A DNA stretch of 11,153 nt from Symbiodinium natans (lineage: Eukaryota > Sar > Dinophyceae > Suessiales > Symbiodiniaceae), in the NCBI GenBank assembly GCA_905221605.1, contig CAJNDS010000200.1:188001-199153 (forward strand), given 5' to 3'. Positions 1 through 7,999 of the stretch are shown piece after piece. Position 1 is the stretch's first letter; the number at the start of each line of letters is the position of its first letter. The notes under the pieces were generated by a model. The model saw only the letters and a list, made by a program, of their open reading frames with translations. It had not been told where the DNA came from and did no database searches. The position numbers and the translations under genes were made by a program.

Positions 1-153
1 GGCTTTAGCGGCCGCGATTGGTTGATTTTCCCAGGTGACTAGCTTTCAGTGACATAAGAAATCGGTCCTACACAAGATGCACACGTACTTGCTCAGACCG
101 CAAGATTAAAACAAATCGAGAGAGCACTTTCTTGGAAAGGCCCGACAAGCGAA
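1..153 (-). other. 3' flank of the fascin-like gene
   Basis: This short stretch follows the stop codon on the minus strand and should hold the 3' UTR. No AATAAA-like signal is evident, which would not be unusual for a dinoflagellate. A GCGGCCGC octamer lies at 9-16. I see no other gene in it. Confidence 0.35.
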
Positions 154-1496
154 CTAGCGAAACTGAAGCGTGTCTGGCATTTCATGGATGGCGACTTGGA
201 ACACCGTTGGTGATGAGGACACAGCTGAGCGGCGACGACCGCAGGCCATCTTGTCGTTCTTCACGGAGACAGGTCGAAACTCTGACTGGAAGGTTGCCTT
301 GAGCTTCACGGCCAGAATCCGCCAGTCTTGGTTTTGGATTGTCTCGTCGAACTTGAGCACATTTAGGGCCCCTCTCGAGTGAGTATTGCACTTGATGATC
401 TCATGGTCGTACTCGTTTCTGCAAAACGTACCGTGCAACTTCGACTGGAGGTAGAACTCAACTGGAGCCCCTGTGGCGACAACGCGGAACTGGGCACGGA
501 TGTCTGCTGGCGTTGCCTGGTTGCAAACGATCGTGAACCAACCGTCCACCTGGGCAGCGGGTTCGCAAGCAAAGGATCCGACAAGCGGAGTCTAGTGCAA
601 ATCCTTTTCCTGTCTATCACGTACACCTGCACTAGAGCAAGGACTGCAGCTTATCAGTTGATATTGGACGACTGCACCTGGCACCACTTGTTCGTGGCTG
701 TGTTCCTGAGGCTGATTACTGCACCTGGCTGTATGATGTAGCTTCCCTTGACCAGTTGCTTTGGGTGCACACGGGCATCCACAAAATTTGGCGGGGGCCA
801 CATACTTTCCCAAAGATGTCTCCAGGACTCGCTCAAGGGATTCTCGAGGGTGCCAGAACTCGGGACCGGGGGGGAAGCGCCAGTGCATGTGACCTGATTG
901 GCGCTTGGCGCATAGCACACTTTGCCAGAGCTCCCACCACCATTTCCATAGCCAACCAGCTCTGCTCCTCGAGATGAGGCGTCAATGATGCCAAACTTCT
1001 CCCAACTGTAAGGGTTGTCTCGATTACACATCATGCGAGCGGGTCCCCCACGTCTGCGCACGCTGGAATCTGAACAGTACTTCTGACCTCTGCCTCCAAT
1101 GAACGTGAAGCGGCCATTTCCCGGGTGCGACGTTATTTTGAACGTTTGCCATGCTTCCACCCAGTCGTTGTCACACGTGATGGATTCCTCGAGGGCACGC
1201 CGACGTCGGTGTCCTGGACGATCTGTGCACCACTTGCCACCACCAGTTACGTATTGGGTGAGGGTTTGGGCATACAAGCCGAAGACGGTTCCTGTTGCCG
1301 TTGACATTCCCGCAGACATGGCATCGACCTGTCCTGCAGCATTGCCCCGCGTGGCATTGCCCCGCGTGGCATTGCCCCGCGTGGCATTGCCCCGGGCGGC
1401 ATTGCCTCGTGTCACTTGCAGGGCGGCGGCCGAATCATGGCATTCCTGGCCAGACAGAAGCGAAATCCACAAAGCAACGCAAAGCACGACCAACAT
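154..1496 (-). CDS. Secreted Cys-rich fascin-like double beta-trefoil protein, two exons (404 aa)
   Basis: Joined from 1496-678 and 549-154. The ATG is fixed by an in-frame TAG four codons upstream (1508-1506). Exon 1 alone would end at a TGA a few codons into the intron; removing 677-550 keeps frame and completes a lobe. Residues 1-16 are a hydrophobic signal peptide; 30-54 are an RGNAT/RGNAA repeat. Then come six lobes with paired Cys: C90/C108, C141/C157, C194/C204, C272/C282, C316/C327, and a sixth keeping only C376. Lobes share a K-W/Y/V-C motif and a following aromatic-basic strand (QTFKI, EKFGI, QFRVV), as in fascin-like beta-trefoils. Six lobes fit two trefoils, with a Pro/Trp-rich linker at about 208-250. 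Family knowledge suggests ligand, glycan or actin binding; the signal peptide argues for an extracellular or lumenal role. The exact function is unknown. No neighbour shares its reading frame or looks co-transcribed. Confidence 0.72.
550..677 (-). other. Spliceosomal intron, 128 nt, GT-AG
   Basis: The minus-strand donor reads CCAG|GTGCAG and the acceptor CTGCCCAG|GTGGAC. Splicing joins codon CAG (680-678) to GTG (549-547) without changing phase and restores the WCQ-VDGWF strand of lobe 4. CAGGTG occurs at both junctions, so the cut site is ambiguous by several bases without altering the mRNA. The intron contains an in-frame TGA shortly after the donor and a 9-bp inverted repeat (591-599 with 629-637). 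Confidence 0.7.
1339..1413 (-). repeat. Five-copy 15-bp coding minisatellite (RGNAT/RGNAA)
   Basis: Five tandem 15-mers lie in the gene at 154-1496. The first three on the plus strand are identical and the last two have substitutions. Because the unit is five codons, copy changes preserve frame. They encode RGNAA, three RGNAT and RGNAA. N-A-T is a canonical N-glycosylation sequon, so the array gives three closely spaced potential sites (N37, N42, N47) just after the signal peptide. Confidence 0.85.
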
Positions 1497-1701
1497 TTCG
1501 GACTGCTAGATGCGTATCAAAAAGCTAGGACGCTACAAAACTGAATTTGAGCCGGCAGGGATCCACAAAAACACACACTTATGGATTGTAAGTAGTGCAA
1601 GTCAAGCATTGTGCAGCTGACAGGAATGTCAGAAAATGCAGCAAATCGCAACAGGTTTTCCCTTCAGAACAGATCATCCAAAACAGTCTCTCTGTCCTTC
1701 A

Positions 1702-1908
1702 TCACGGCGGGGCGAAGGACCTGCTGTGTTCGAAAGCATGACACATGCAGTCTTTGTTCAAATCGAACACGAGCACAAGCCCCGCAAAGATTCCTCCACT
1801 GTCGAACCTGCAAGGCCAACGTGCACCATACGCCGCGACTGCTTGCCTTGCAAAGGGGGCCGGCTGCTGCAACGGCACATTGGCCTCAGACTCCGTCGGT
1901 CGTGGGAA
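1702..1908 (-). pseudogene. Solitary copy of repeat module Y (68-codon open remnant)
   Basis: The frame from 1908 to the TGA at 1704-1702 is open for 68 codons and aligns residue by residue with modules at 4452-4589 and 5284-5418. The shared core is PTESEANVPLQQ, then a Pro/Arg stretch and an Ala-rich Y/C-G/S-A-R-W segment. Downstream, GGIFAGLVLVFDLNKD parallels GGFCDGACTVVLDLAQ of the 5.3-kb copy, which there needs a frameshift. No ATG opens this frame and an in-frame TAG sits directly upstream, so it is either an exon of an undetected gene or, more likely, a dead fragment. It lacks the X and Z modules found beside the other copies. The family is not one I recognise. Confidence 0.5.
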
Positions 1909-3164
1909 CTACCGACTACGAAAGATGAACCGCTGACACGTGTACGCCTGAGGAATGTAAAAACACACGACTGAGAAGAAAACTCATTGGGCACGCAGCA
2001 CACTCTTTGATCTCACTGAGGCCGAAACTGACAGAGCCATGACTGGTAGCCCAACCGCTAGCTCAATCCAACACACCCTACGTTTGCAAACCAACATGAA
2101 GGACTCTCGTGCAATGAGCCCTGCTGCATTGCGCTGCTGAGGACGACTCCTGGGAAGTGCCTATTTATGTGCGCTGAAGCTGTGCTCGCATGCGTTTGTC
2201 CATCCAAGCCTTAAGCCTACGGGGTCGACTGTGCTCCTCGTTGTAACGGCCGAAGCCGGGAAGCCTGATTACCGATTCGGACTTGCTGAGCCCGGCGGAC
2301 TTCCTCTTTTGTCGGCGCCAAGCGGCGAAAGCAACCAATCGAAAACTCAGCCACTGCCGCCCGCGTACTCAAGCTCCAGCACCTTCCAACATTGGTCCGC
2401 AGCTCCTCCTCTACCATCCTATACAAAAGTGGCAAGCTCGCGGCACACGTGCAACAAGCCCACCGGCCTGCCATGCGCCTGCCCACCGAGAGCCCGTACA
2501 TGTTGTACCCAGCCTTCCGGACTGCTGCAGTTGTGACAGGAGTTCGCGCAAGTGCTCCAGTCGCGTCTCCGGCCTGCTTCTGCAGATCTACGTGTCCCTC
2601 ACGAATGACCTGCAGATAGGTGTGAACCCCGGCAGCGCACCACTTTGTGACGCTTAAGCGGGCACATCTCCGTCGGAAACCAACTGCGATAACTGGTACG
2701 GAACGACACAACTGCCCTGTTTCACAAGCATCAGAGCAGAATCAGGCTCCCCACTGGCAAGTGGCACTTCTCCCATCCGCGGAATCCACCATCCAGCACG
2801 GCCACTCGCCTTCCCAGAACCCGCTGCTGAGACGGAGACGTGGATGTGACGGGGAAGCTCAGGTGGGGAAGCAGAAGTGGAAGGAGAACGGGGCCAAGGC
2901 AAATGGAGACAACTATAGACTATAGACCATAGAAATGTTTGCCGTTGCGAATGGCTGCATTGACTTTAGGCCCTGGCTGCTTGAGGTCCGCCTGCTGGCG
3001 GTACCAATTTGCGCACCTCGCATCAGAGGCGAGCGGACGCTCTATGCAGATTCTCGACGCGGATGCTCCGATGAAGCCGCTGCCCCAAGCCACTGGATGA
3101 GGCCGGTCTCCCGGAGTGCTTGCCGGCCCCTAATGAGATTTGAGTTTTTCGCAAGAGGCCCCCT
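1909..3164. other. GC-rich stretch with no convincing gene
   Basis: Several frames on both strands are open at once, which is expected in GC-rich non-coding DNA. The longest is a 164-codon minus frame (2711-2217) ending in a charged KEEVRRAQQ-type segment, with no recognisable domain and no second copy in the window for comparison. A small TATAGAC-type repeat lies at about 2913-2932. No RNA gene or repeat of note is visible. Confidence 0.4.
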
Positions 3165-3424
3165 TCATCTCAGCTTCCGGCTGAGGCCCACGGTGCAAGG
3201 AATAAAGACAATGGAAGACCTCGGCAGACGGAGTGATAGCTGGCTTTTCGCATGGCTCTGCTTTGGTGTGGGGCTCCCGGCCACGAGCTCGGCCGCCTGA
3301 TACTTCCTCACCAGCTCGGGGACCTCGCGTGACAGGTCAGCCAACACGCATCGGAGCGCCAGATCCGCCAGCTTGGAGGCCGCGCCCGATTCAGCAGGGG
3401 GTCCTTGAAGCTTGTCGGCTCATG
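3165..3424 (-). pseudogene. Unrecognised helical exon-like fragment
   Basis: On the minus strand a frame open from just below a TGA near 3424 to a stop at 3165 encodes an amphipathic, Leu/Ala/charged segment (SKLADLALRCVLADLSREV, then PELVRKYQAAELVAG). It looks more protein-like than the competing frames. The other end becomes basic and Ser-rich, suggesting the true exon ends around 3230-3250. A plausible upstream intron has donor GTGCGT near 3560 and acceptor TTTGCAG near 3437, about 125 nt long like the intron at 550-677. However, I could not find a junction that joins the frames cleanly. It could be an exon of a minus-strand gene, a remnant, or chance. Confidence 0.25.
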
Positions 3425-4105
3425 GATGGCACCCTGCAAACCATCACATGCGAAGCATGTCGTGTCACGAGGTATGATGCACCCACCAGCACTCGGCAGC
3501 ACCTCAATGCGGCCGGCTGCGCGATCAGCGTCGCGAACATCGAGGAGCACGCACCTCGAGGGAAGACTGAGAGACAACACTGGAGCTTGTGGGCGGCATC
3601 GGTCGATCTTGATCTTGCGGATGGCAATGGATGGCACTACTCCCGAGAGGCGGACTTCTTGGCAGCCATGAGCTCAAAGACCTACCGGGCAAGGGGTGTG
3701 AAGCTGCACATGGGCAACAGTCGAGGTCACCCTCACCCGACACGCACAGCATGATGATTTGTGTTCATCACTGTTGCTCCGAGAGCTCTGCTCACAAGTC
3801 CCTGTCTTCACTCTCTTCCGTTCTCCCCAACAGAATGGATTGACAAGCGCTTACAGGATCTTACAGGGATGCCCTTCGTTCGCCCCTGGTGCTGCGTCGC
3901 GTGTGGCAAGGGTTTCATGTCGAGCCAGGCTGTCGGCATGCCCCAGTACATTGCGTCCGGTGCTCTGATGTCGTTGTCATGTGCTTTGCCAACGTCATTC
4001 TTCACATGGCAAATGGCCCTTACAACTGCCGCAGGGGTGCACCTCCGCAGGCGTGAGCTTCTCCACACCCTGAGGCTGGCAAAATCACAACACGTCTGCT
4101 GCCAG
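3425..4105. other. No supported gene
   Basis: Open frames exist on both strands: a plus frame running to 3754, and a minus frame of 208 codons (4434-3808) that extends through here. None has a recognisable domain. The minus one conflicts with the conserved frame of module X at 4106-4315. I see no repeats or RNA genes here. Confidence 0.35.
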
Positions 4106-4315
4106 CTAGTGATGCCACTCTGAGCCCTCAATGTCCTTATCCAACGGCACGGCGAAGTCCGGCCCCACCAGCGCGGTGGCAGCCATCGGCCTATCAGCAA
4201 CATCAGACCACTTTGCCCACACAACCACCAATCTTGATGGTGTGTCGCATGATGATCTGCGCACACCGACCTGGGCGCGTGCACGACGGTCTTCGTCGTG
4301 CCCTGCGGTGTCGCC
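4106..4315 (-). pseudogene. Module X, copy 1 (69-codon remnant)
   Basis: The minus frame from 4315 to the TAG at 4108-4106 has 69 codons. It matches copy 2 (4817-5123) in two blocks: G-H/R-D-E-D/H-R-R..AQV-G/D-VR at one end, and VA-D/A-R..MAA, then P-D/N-F-A/G-VPL-D/H-KD at the other. A 6-bp length difference between copies (ARAQ versus AQ) keeps frame. Immediately upstream is TGA where copy 2 has TCA (Ser), a one-base nonsense change. This copy is open through its middle, where copy 2 is broken. Protein identity is unknown. A CCCAG|GTC acceptor-like site lies inside, so part of the block could be exonic. Confidence 0.5.
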
Positions 4316-4451
4316 TCAAGATGGGTATTAAAATAGGCAGAACATTGCAACAAGCTCTTCCCCTCAACAGATTCTAGAAACAATCTTTCTATCATTGCCG
4401 GACCTTCAATGCAATGGGAGCGAAGGACCTGCATGCCAGATGCAGGCTTCG

Positions 4452-4589
4452 CTACGGCGAACTCCAGAGATCCCTCCTACAGCTGCTGCGAGCCGAGTGC
4501 GCACTACACGTTGCGATTGCAAGCCTTGTGGAGGGGCCCAGCTGCTGCAAGGGCACATTGACCTCAGATACTGTCGGCAAAGGATTGCT
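4452..4589 (-). pseudogene. Module Y, copy 1
   Basis: The minus frame SNPLPT..SEVNVPLQQLGPSTR continues to the TAG at 4454-4452. It aligns with GNPLPT..FEANVPLVPLQQLG of the 5.3-kb copy, whose extra three residues are an in-frame 9-bp insertion, and with the solitary copy at 1702-1908. Preservation of one frame over three diverged copies argues for coding ancestry. It lies between modules Z (upstream on the minus strand) and X (downstream), but in a frame different from Z. It is therefore either separated by a lost intron or frameshifted. Confidence 0.5.
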
Positions 4590-4804
4590 CAAAGGTTGAC
4601 TGTCAAGAGTTTCATATAATCCTGGATCCGCGCCAGCTTAGCAGGCAGCGAAGGGGCCATGACACGAAAGGACTCAGAAGCATGCGCAGCATAGAACATG
4701 AGCGCACTCTTTGCCATTCTCACCAAGGTCAAAGCTGGAGGAGTCATGGCATTGAACAAGTGTGATTCCTGGGTCGTCGCATGTGCAGAGGCTGCAACGT
4801 TCAA
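4589..4804 (-). pseudogene. Module Z, copy 1 (71-codon frame)
   Basis: An ATG-led minus frame from 4804 to the TGA at 4591-4589 contains LVRMAKSALMFYAAHASESF, then VMAPSLPAKLARIQDYMKLL, a plausible helical segment. The second copy near 5437-5590 retains LVR and LPAKLARIQ but is interrupted by a CA/GT microsatellite. Of all modules this reads most like intact protein, but it overlaps the start of module Y in another frame. I do not recognise the family. Confidence 0.4.
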
Positions 4805-4816
4805 GCCTCCATGCCA

Positions 4817-5123
4817 TCACTGGGTGTCCTTGTGCAGCGGCACGCCGAAGTTTGGCACCTGCACATTGGCAGCCATCAGCCTGGCGGCAACGGCCATCAC
4901 GCCACAGTCAGGCAATTATTCGACAAGCATTGAGCAGTCTCTCTCGTAAACCCCGGACATTGCGCACATCGACCTGGGCACGACGGTGTTCGTCGCGCCC
5001 TGCACTGTGGCCTGAGGCAAAAACTGCTGCAGCACTTCGGACCAGGGAGCGAAGCAAATGTCCCGAGTCCCGAGATCCGAGCGAAGGCATGCACCCGCAC
5101 ATTGTCCTGACATCACTGCGCAA
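4817..5123 (-). pseudogene. Module X, copy 2 (frameshifted)
   Basis: The upstream part is open from 5123 to a stop at about 4908 and contains SGHSAGRDEHRRAQVDVR, then NVRGLRERLLNACRIIA. The downstream part, VAARLMAANVQVPNFGVPLH then KDTQ, is in a different frame (4891-4817). Copy 1 has both parts in one frame, so this copy has suffered a frameshift between about 4891 and 4920. A TGA follows TQ at the position where copy 1 continues for a few codons. Confidence 0.5.
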
Positions 5124-5283
5124 TCATGTGCAGTCCTGTACGTAAGAACAGGCAAACAAAACACAAGTGTTCCCGTTCAAAGCGGATCTCTCTGTCGGGG
5201 CCGGGCCTTCATCGCAACGGGAGCAAAGGATCTGTGACAGATGCAGGCTTTGCGCAAGATCCAAAACCACAGTGCAAGCACCG

Positions 5284-5418
5284 TCACAAAAACCCCCTGT
5301 AGTTTCCTCGAGCCCAACGTGCACTACACGCGGTGACTGCAGGCCTTGTGGAAGGGCCCAACTGCTGCAGGGGCACCAAGGGCACATTGGCCTCGAATTC
5401 AGTTGGCAGGGGATTGCC
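5284..5418 (-). pseudogene. Module Y, copy 2
   Basis: The minus frame GNPLPTEFEANVPLVPLQQ continues through LGPSTRPAVTACSARWARG to the TGA at 5286-5284. After this, similarity to the solitary copy (GGFCDGACTVVLDLAQ) resumes in a shifted frame, so the module is broken near 5300. Compared with copy 1 it has a 9-bp in-frame insertion that duplicates VPL. Confidence 0.5.
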
Positions 5419-5436
5419 AACAGTTCACACACGCTT

Positions 5437-5590
5437 CCTGGATCCGCGCCAGCTTGGCTGGTAGCATGGGTGGCAGGAACAGCACCTCCCACTGAAATGT
5501 GCGGACTGAGAATAGCACGATCTTGGAGCGCACGCACACACACACACACACACACCCACAATCTCACCAAGGCAGCAGCAGGCGGAGACA
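5437..5590 (-). pseudogene. Module Z, copy 2, disrupted by a CA microsatellite
   Basis: CCTGGATCCGCGCCAGCTT occurs at both 4621 and 5437, and LPAKLARIQ is encoded in each. Upstream on the minus strand the match to LVR resumes beyond a (CA)n tract at 5535-5556. The tract and the altered residues beside it destroy the reading frame seen at 4589-4804. Confidence 0.4.
5535..5556. repeat. (CA)n microsatellite
   Basis: A run of about eleven CA dinucleotides lies within the second Z module. Confidence 0.95.
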
Positions 5591-6633
5591 TGGGCTGCAG
5601 CTGGCAGGCGCTGGCAAGGCCCTAGAAACCCCATTCGTCTCCTTGGGCCGAGGCAGGATGGCATGCCATGGCCGTTGCTTCGTTGAGGAGCTACATGGAG
5701 TTACTGCAGGGGGAGGTTTGGGAAAGCTTTCCGGTGCATCCGGCGCGCCTGAGAAGATATTTGAGCAGACCGAGGTCGAGCGAGCGCAACACATGCTGCC
5801 GCTCTTGCTCACTTTTTGTCAGCCCACCACCACGGTCCATTCATGCGCTGTTGGCACGAAGGGCGTGAGGAACGTCGAGGCTTTCGTGAGCAGCAGTGCC
5901 AGCCCATCTCAGCATGCAAAGGCATAGCCTGACAGGCACACGAAGGTCCTTACACGAAGCCACACCTACCAAGACTACCAAGACAGGCCGAACACCGCAA
6001 AATACCCCAAAGGCAGCCCAGGCACATGGCCCCTTCTTGCCCAAGCTTCTTGGTGGGCCCCTGGCCACAAGTATGCCGCGCGACTTGGATGTCTAAAAGT
6101 CTAAAAAAACATCAGGGGCCCTGCGCCTGAGCCGCAAGAGCTGCGCCGCTCCTCCAAGGCGCGGGTCGAAGACCGGTCGCTTGAACTCGCTCACCTCTTG
6201 AAAGAACTCGACTCTGACATGTTTGGCTTGCAAGGCCTGGGAACCCTGAGAACATCTCAAGGCCACAACTACACCTTTGCATGTCTCCCTGGACCCGAAA
6301 CCCGACAACATCTGACAACAATACCGCAAGCTCTGAGTGCAGCTTGAGGACCCACCCGCCCGCTGCTCCACGCTGCGAGTCACGCACCACACGAAGTCTG
6401 AGCACACCGTCCTCAAATTCGAGGCTTCGGCATCTGTAGGCTTAGGCATTTGTTGGGGCTTCCGGGCTTCGGGTCCGGGTGCCTCGAGCTTAAAGACTTC
6501 ACTGGGGACCTTCAGAACCCATCACATGCTATCACCAAGGAGTTTCGCCAGGCATCCACCACAGCACGCTCTGAAACCTCCAGCACGGTGCCGGGATTCC
6601 TGACTCGAGCACGGGAACGCTTCAGGGATAAGT
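5591..6633. other. No supported gene
   Basis: GC-rich DNA with short open frames on both strands (for example minus 6449-6093 and plus 5668-5868). None has a recognisable domain, a second copy, or clear splice sites. I see no repeat or RNA gene. Confidence 0.35.
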
Positions 6634-6680
6634 TCCCCACCCCGCCCCGCCCCAGCCCAGCCCACCCCACCCACCCCAAA
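6634..6680. repeat. C-rich low-complexity tract
   Basis: Repeated CCCC, CCCAG and CCCAC motifs (G-runs on the minus strand, with possible G-quadruplex potential) lie a few bases outside the left end of the foldback element. Confidence 0.8.
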
Positions 6681-7343
6681 CCGTAATACATATTGGTCAC
6701 CCCCCCCCCCAAGATCTACACCCTCCTTGTCTACACTACTCTTCTGCTTGCTTCCACGCACTTGAGTACAAGTAGTGCGCGCCGAAAACACTGTAAATAC
6801 CGATAACATCGTACTTAAAATTATGTGACCTTCTATACTCCGAAAGCCAAAAAAACCTGGAAGGTATAGCAGTTTTGCTGTGAACACCTCAAGAAACTCG
6901 TGTTTTCTGTGATTTTTACTGTTGTCCTAGTAAACAAATACATTCTGAGCGGCACGTGTCAACACTGAGTCTGACGCGGCTTTTTTCAGGATTCCCAGGA
7001 AAGGGTCTCTTTCTCTCATACAACAATAACAGCCAATAGTAGGATAATTCCTACCACTAACCATAACAAGATTATCATGCCTACTTTTGTAGTAATCATT
7101 GGTTCCGTGGTAAAGTACGTCCGCTGCGTTTCGGGGGTTCTGCAAACTCCAAGTCTTGCTTATCGGGCGGCTTGTGGCGTGTGTCCCAATAGCTGTCCTT
7201 CATTGCTCACTCCAAGCAAGTTGAAGATAGCACTTCATACTAAATCGACAAAACCAGTATGTACTTAGTAGTGAATTTCTATGCAATGAATATTGCATTG
7301 GTGTGCTTTGAAGAATGTACCAGGTAAGAAAATATGTATTCTT

Positions 7344-7586
7344 GAGCTTGTCTATGCGAATTCTGCGTTTGAGACAGAATAAAACCTGTACAAGTGGTAT
7401 TTAATGTGTGTGCGTGAGCATTATAGTCAAATCTAGTACACATAATCGTTGTGCTAAAGTCGTGTTTCTTTAAGAACTCTACGAGACTTGTGCATTGTAA
7501 GCTTGTCTATGATGTTTAAGAGTTCTATGTTTCTAGGAGACCTGTGTACTTGCAAGCTTCTCTATGCGAATTGTGTGTTTTAGACA
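7344..7586. repeat. Degenerate direct repeats AGCTTGTCTATG
   Basis: GAGCTTGTCTATGCGAATT (from 7344), AAGCTTGTCTATG (about 7499) and CAAGCTTCTCTATGCGAATT (from 7553) share a core. The first and third also share a following GTTT-AGACA-like tail. Mirror copies occur in the right arm. Confidence 0.5.
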
Positions 7587-7591
7587 TAAGG

Positions 7592-7920
7592 CTAGGATAC
7601 TTCACTAGCCAGCCTCTTTCACATGGTAGTAATTCAATTTTTTTTCCCGCACTATGTGTTTAGAAGAGTATTTCCCTGGGCTTGGGACAAGCACTGCTTC
7701 TCTAGAAAGAAAACATCTTGTCTCTACAATTGCACTATTTGACTAGATTGCCGAGCACAATCGCTATATTTTGCAATAGATATTCTATGAGTGAACAAAA
7801 ACTAGGATAGTTCACTCGCCTATTAGTTCAATATTTGCCTAGTACAGGCACTATGCATCTGAAAAAGCACAGCATTTCCCTAGGTTTTGGGCGCGCACTA
7901 TTTCTCTACAAGAGAAACAC
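7592..7920. repeat. Degenerate internal tandem duplication (about 200-210 bp) in the arm
   Basis: CTAGGATA..TTCACT at 7592 recurs at 7802. GCACTATG, ATTTCCCT and GCACT..TTCTCT then recur in the same order at offsets of 199-204 bp. The mirror-image pair is present in the right arm at about 8800-9110. Confidence 0.6.
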
Positions 7921-7999
7921 AAAATCAGACAAACCAAACACTCACAAACCAAAAAGAACAAAACCAAAAAAAAACAAAAGAACCAAAATAGCCATTTTT

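Larger units (their letters stand above)
4100..5590. repeat. Degenerate tandem duplication of a Z-Y-X block
   Basis: Unit 1 (about 4100-4804) and unit 2 (about 4805-5590) contain the same modules in the same order. The offset is about 703 bp in X but about 815 bp in Y and Z, because about 110 bp near 5020-5150 in unit 2 has no counterpart between X and Y in unit 1. Divergence is substantial, so the duplication is old. Confidence 0.6.

Noticed and set aside
9-16. NotI octamer near the window start as vector junction
   Set aside because: No vector or adapter sequence flanks it; a GC-rich octamer is expected occasionally.
1099-1509. Plus-strand frame with PRVAL repeats (136 codons)
   Set aside because: Antisense image of the RGNAT minisatellite and of exon 1; it has no independent support.
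1540-1560. Possible relict of the dinoflagellate spliced leader upstream of the gene (GGCTCAAA on the minus strand)
   Set aside because: Only about eight bases match the leader's 3' part as I remember it, the following G is absent, and no tandem relict is present; chance level.
2217-2711. 164-codon minus-strand frame
   Set aside because: Three or more frames are open across the same GC-rich stretch, and there is no motif or second copy to single this one out. Kept only as a note in the region description.
3233-3754. 173-codon plus-strand frame
   Set aside because: Opposite strand to all other coding signal, overlaps the minus exon-like fragment, and shows no domain or repeat partner.
3808-4434. 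208-codon minus-strand frame
   Set aside because: It runs through module X in a different frame from the one conserved between the two X copies and has no recognisable domain. Partial similarity to copy 2 in this frame is explained by nucleotide similarity.
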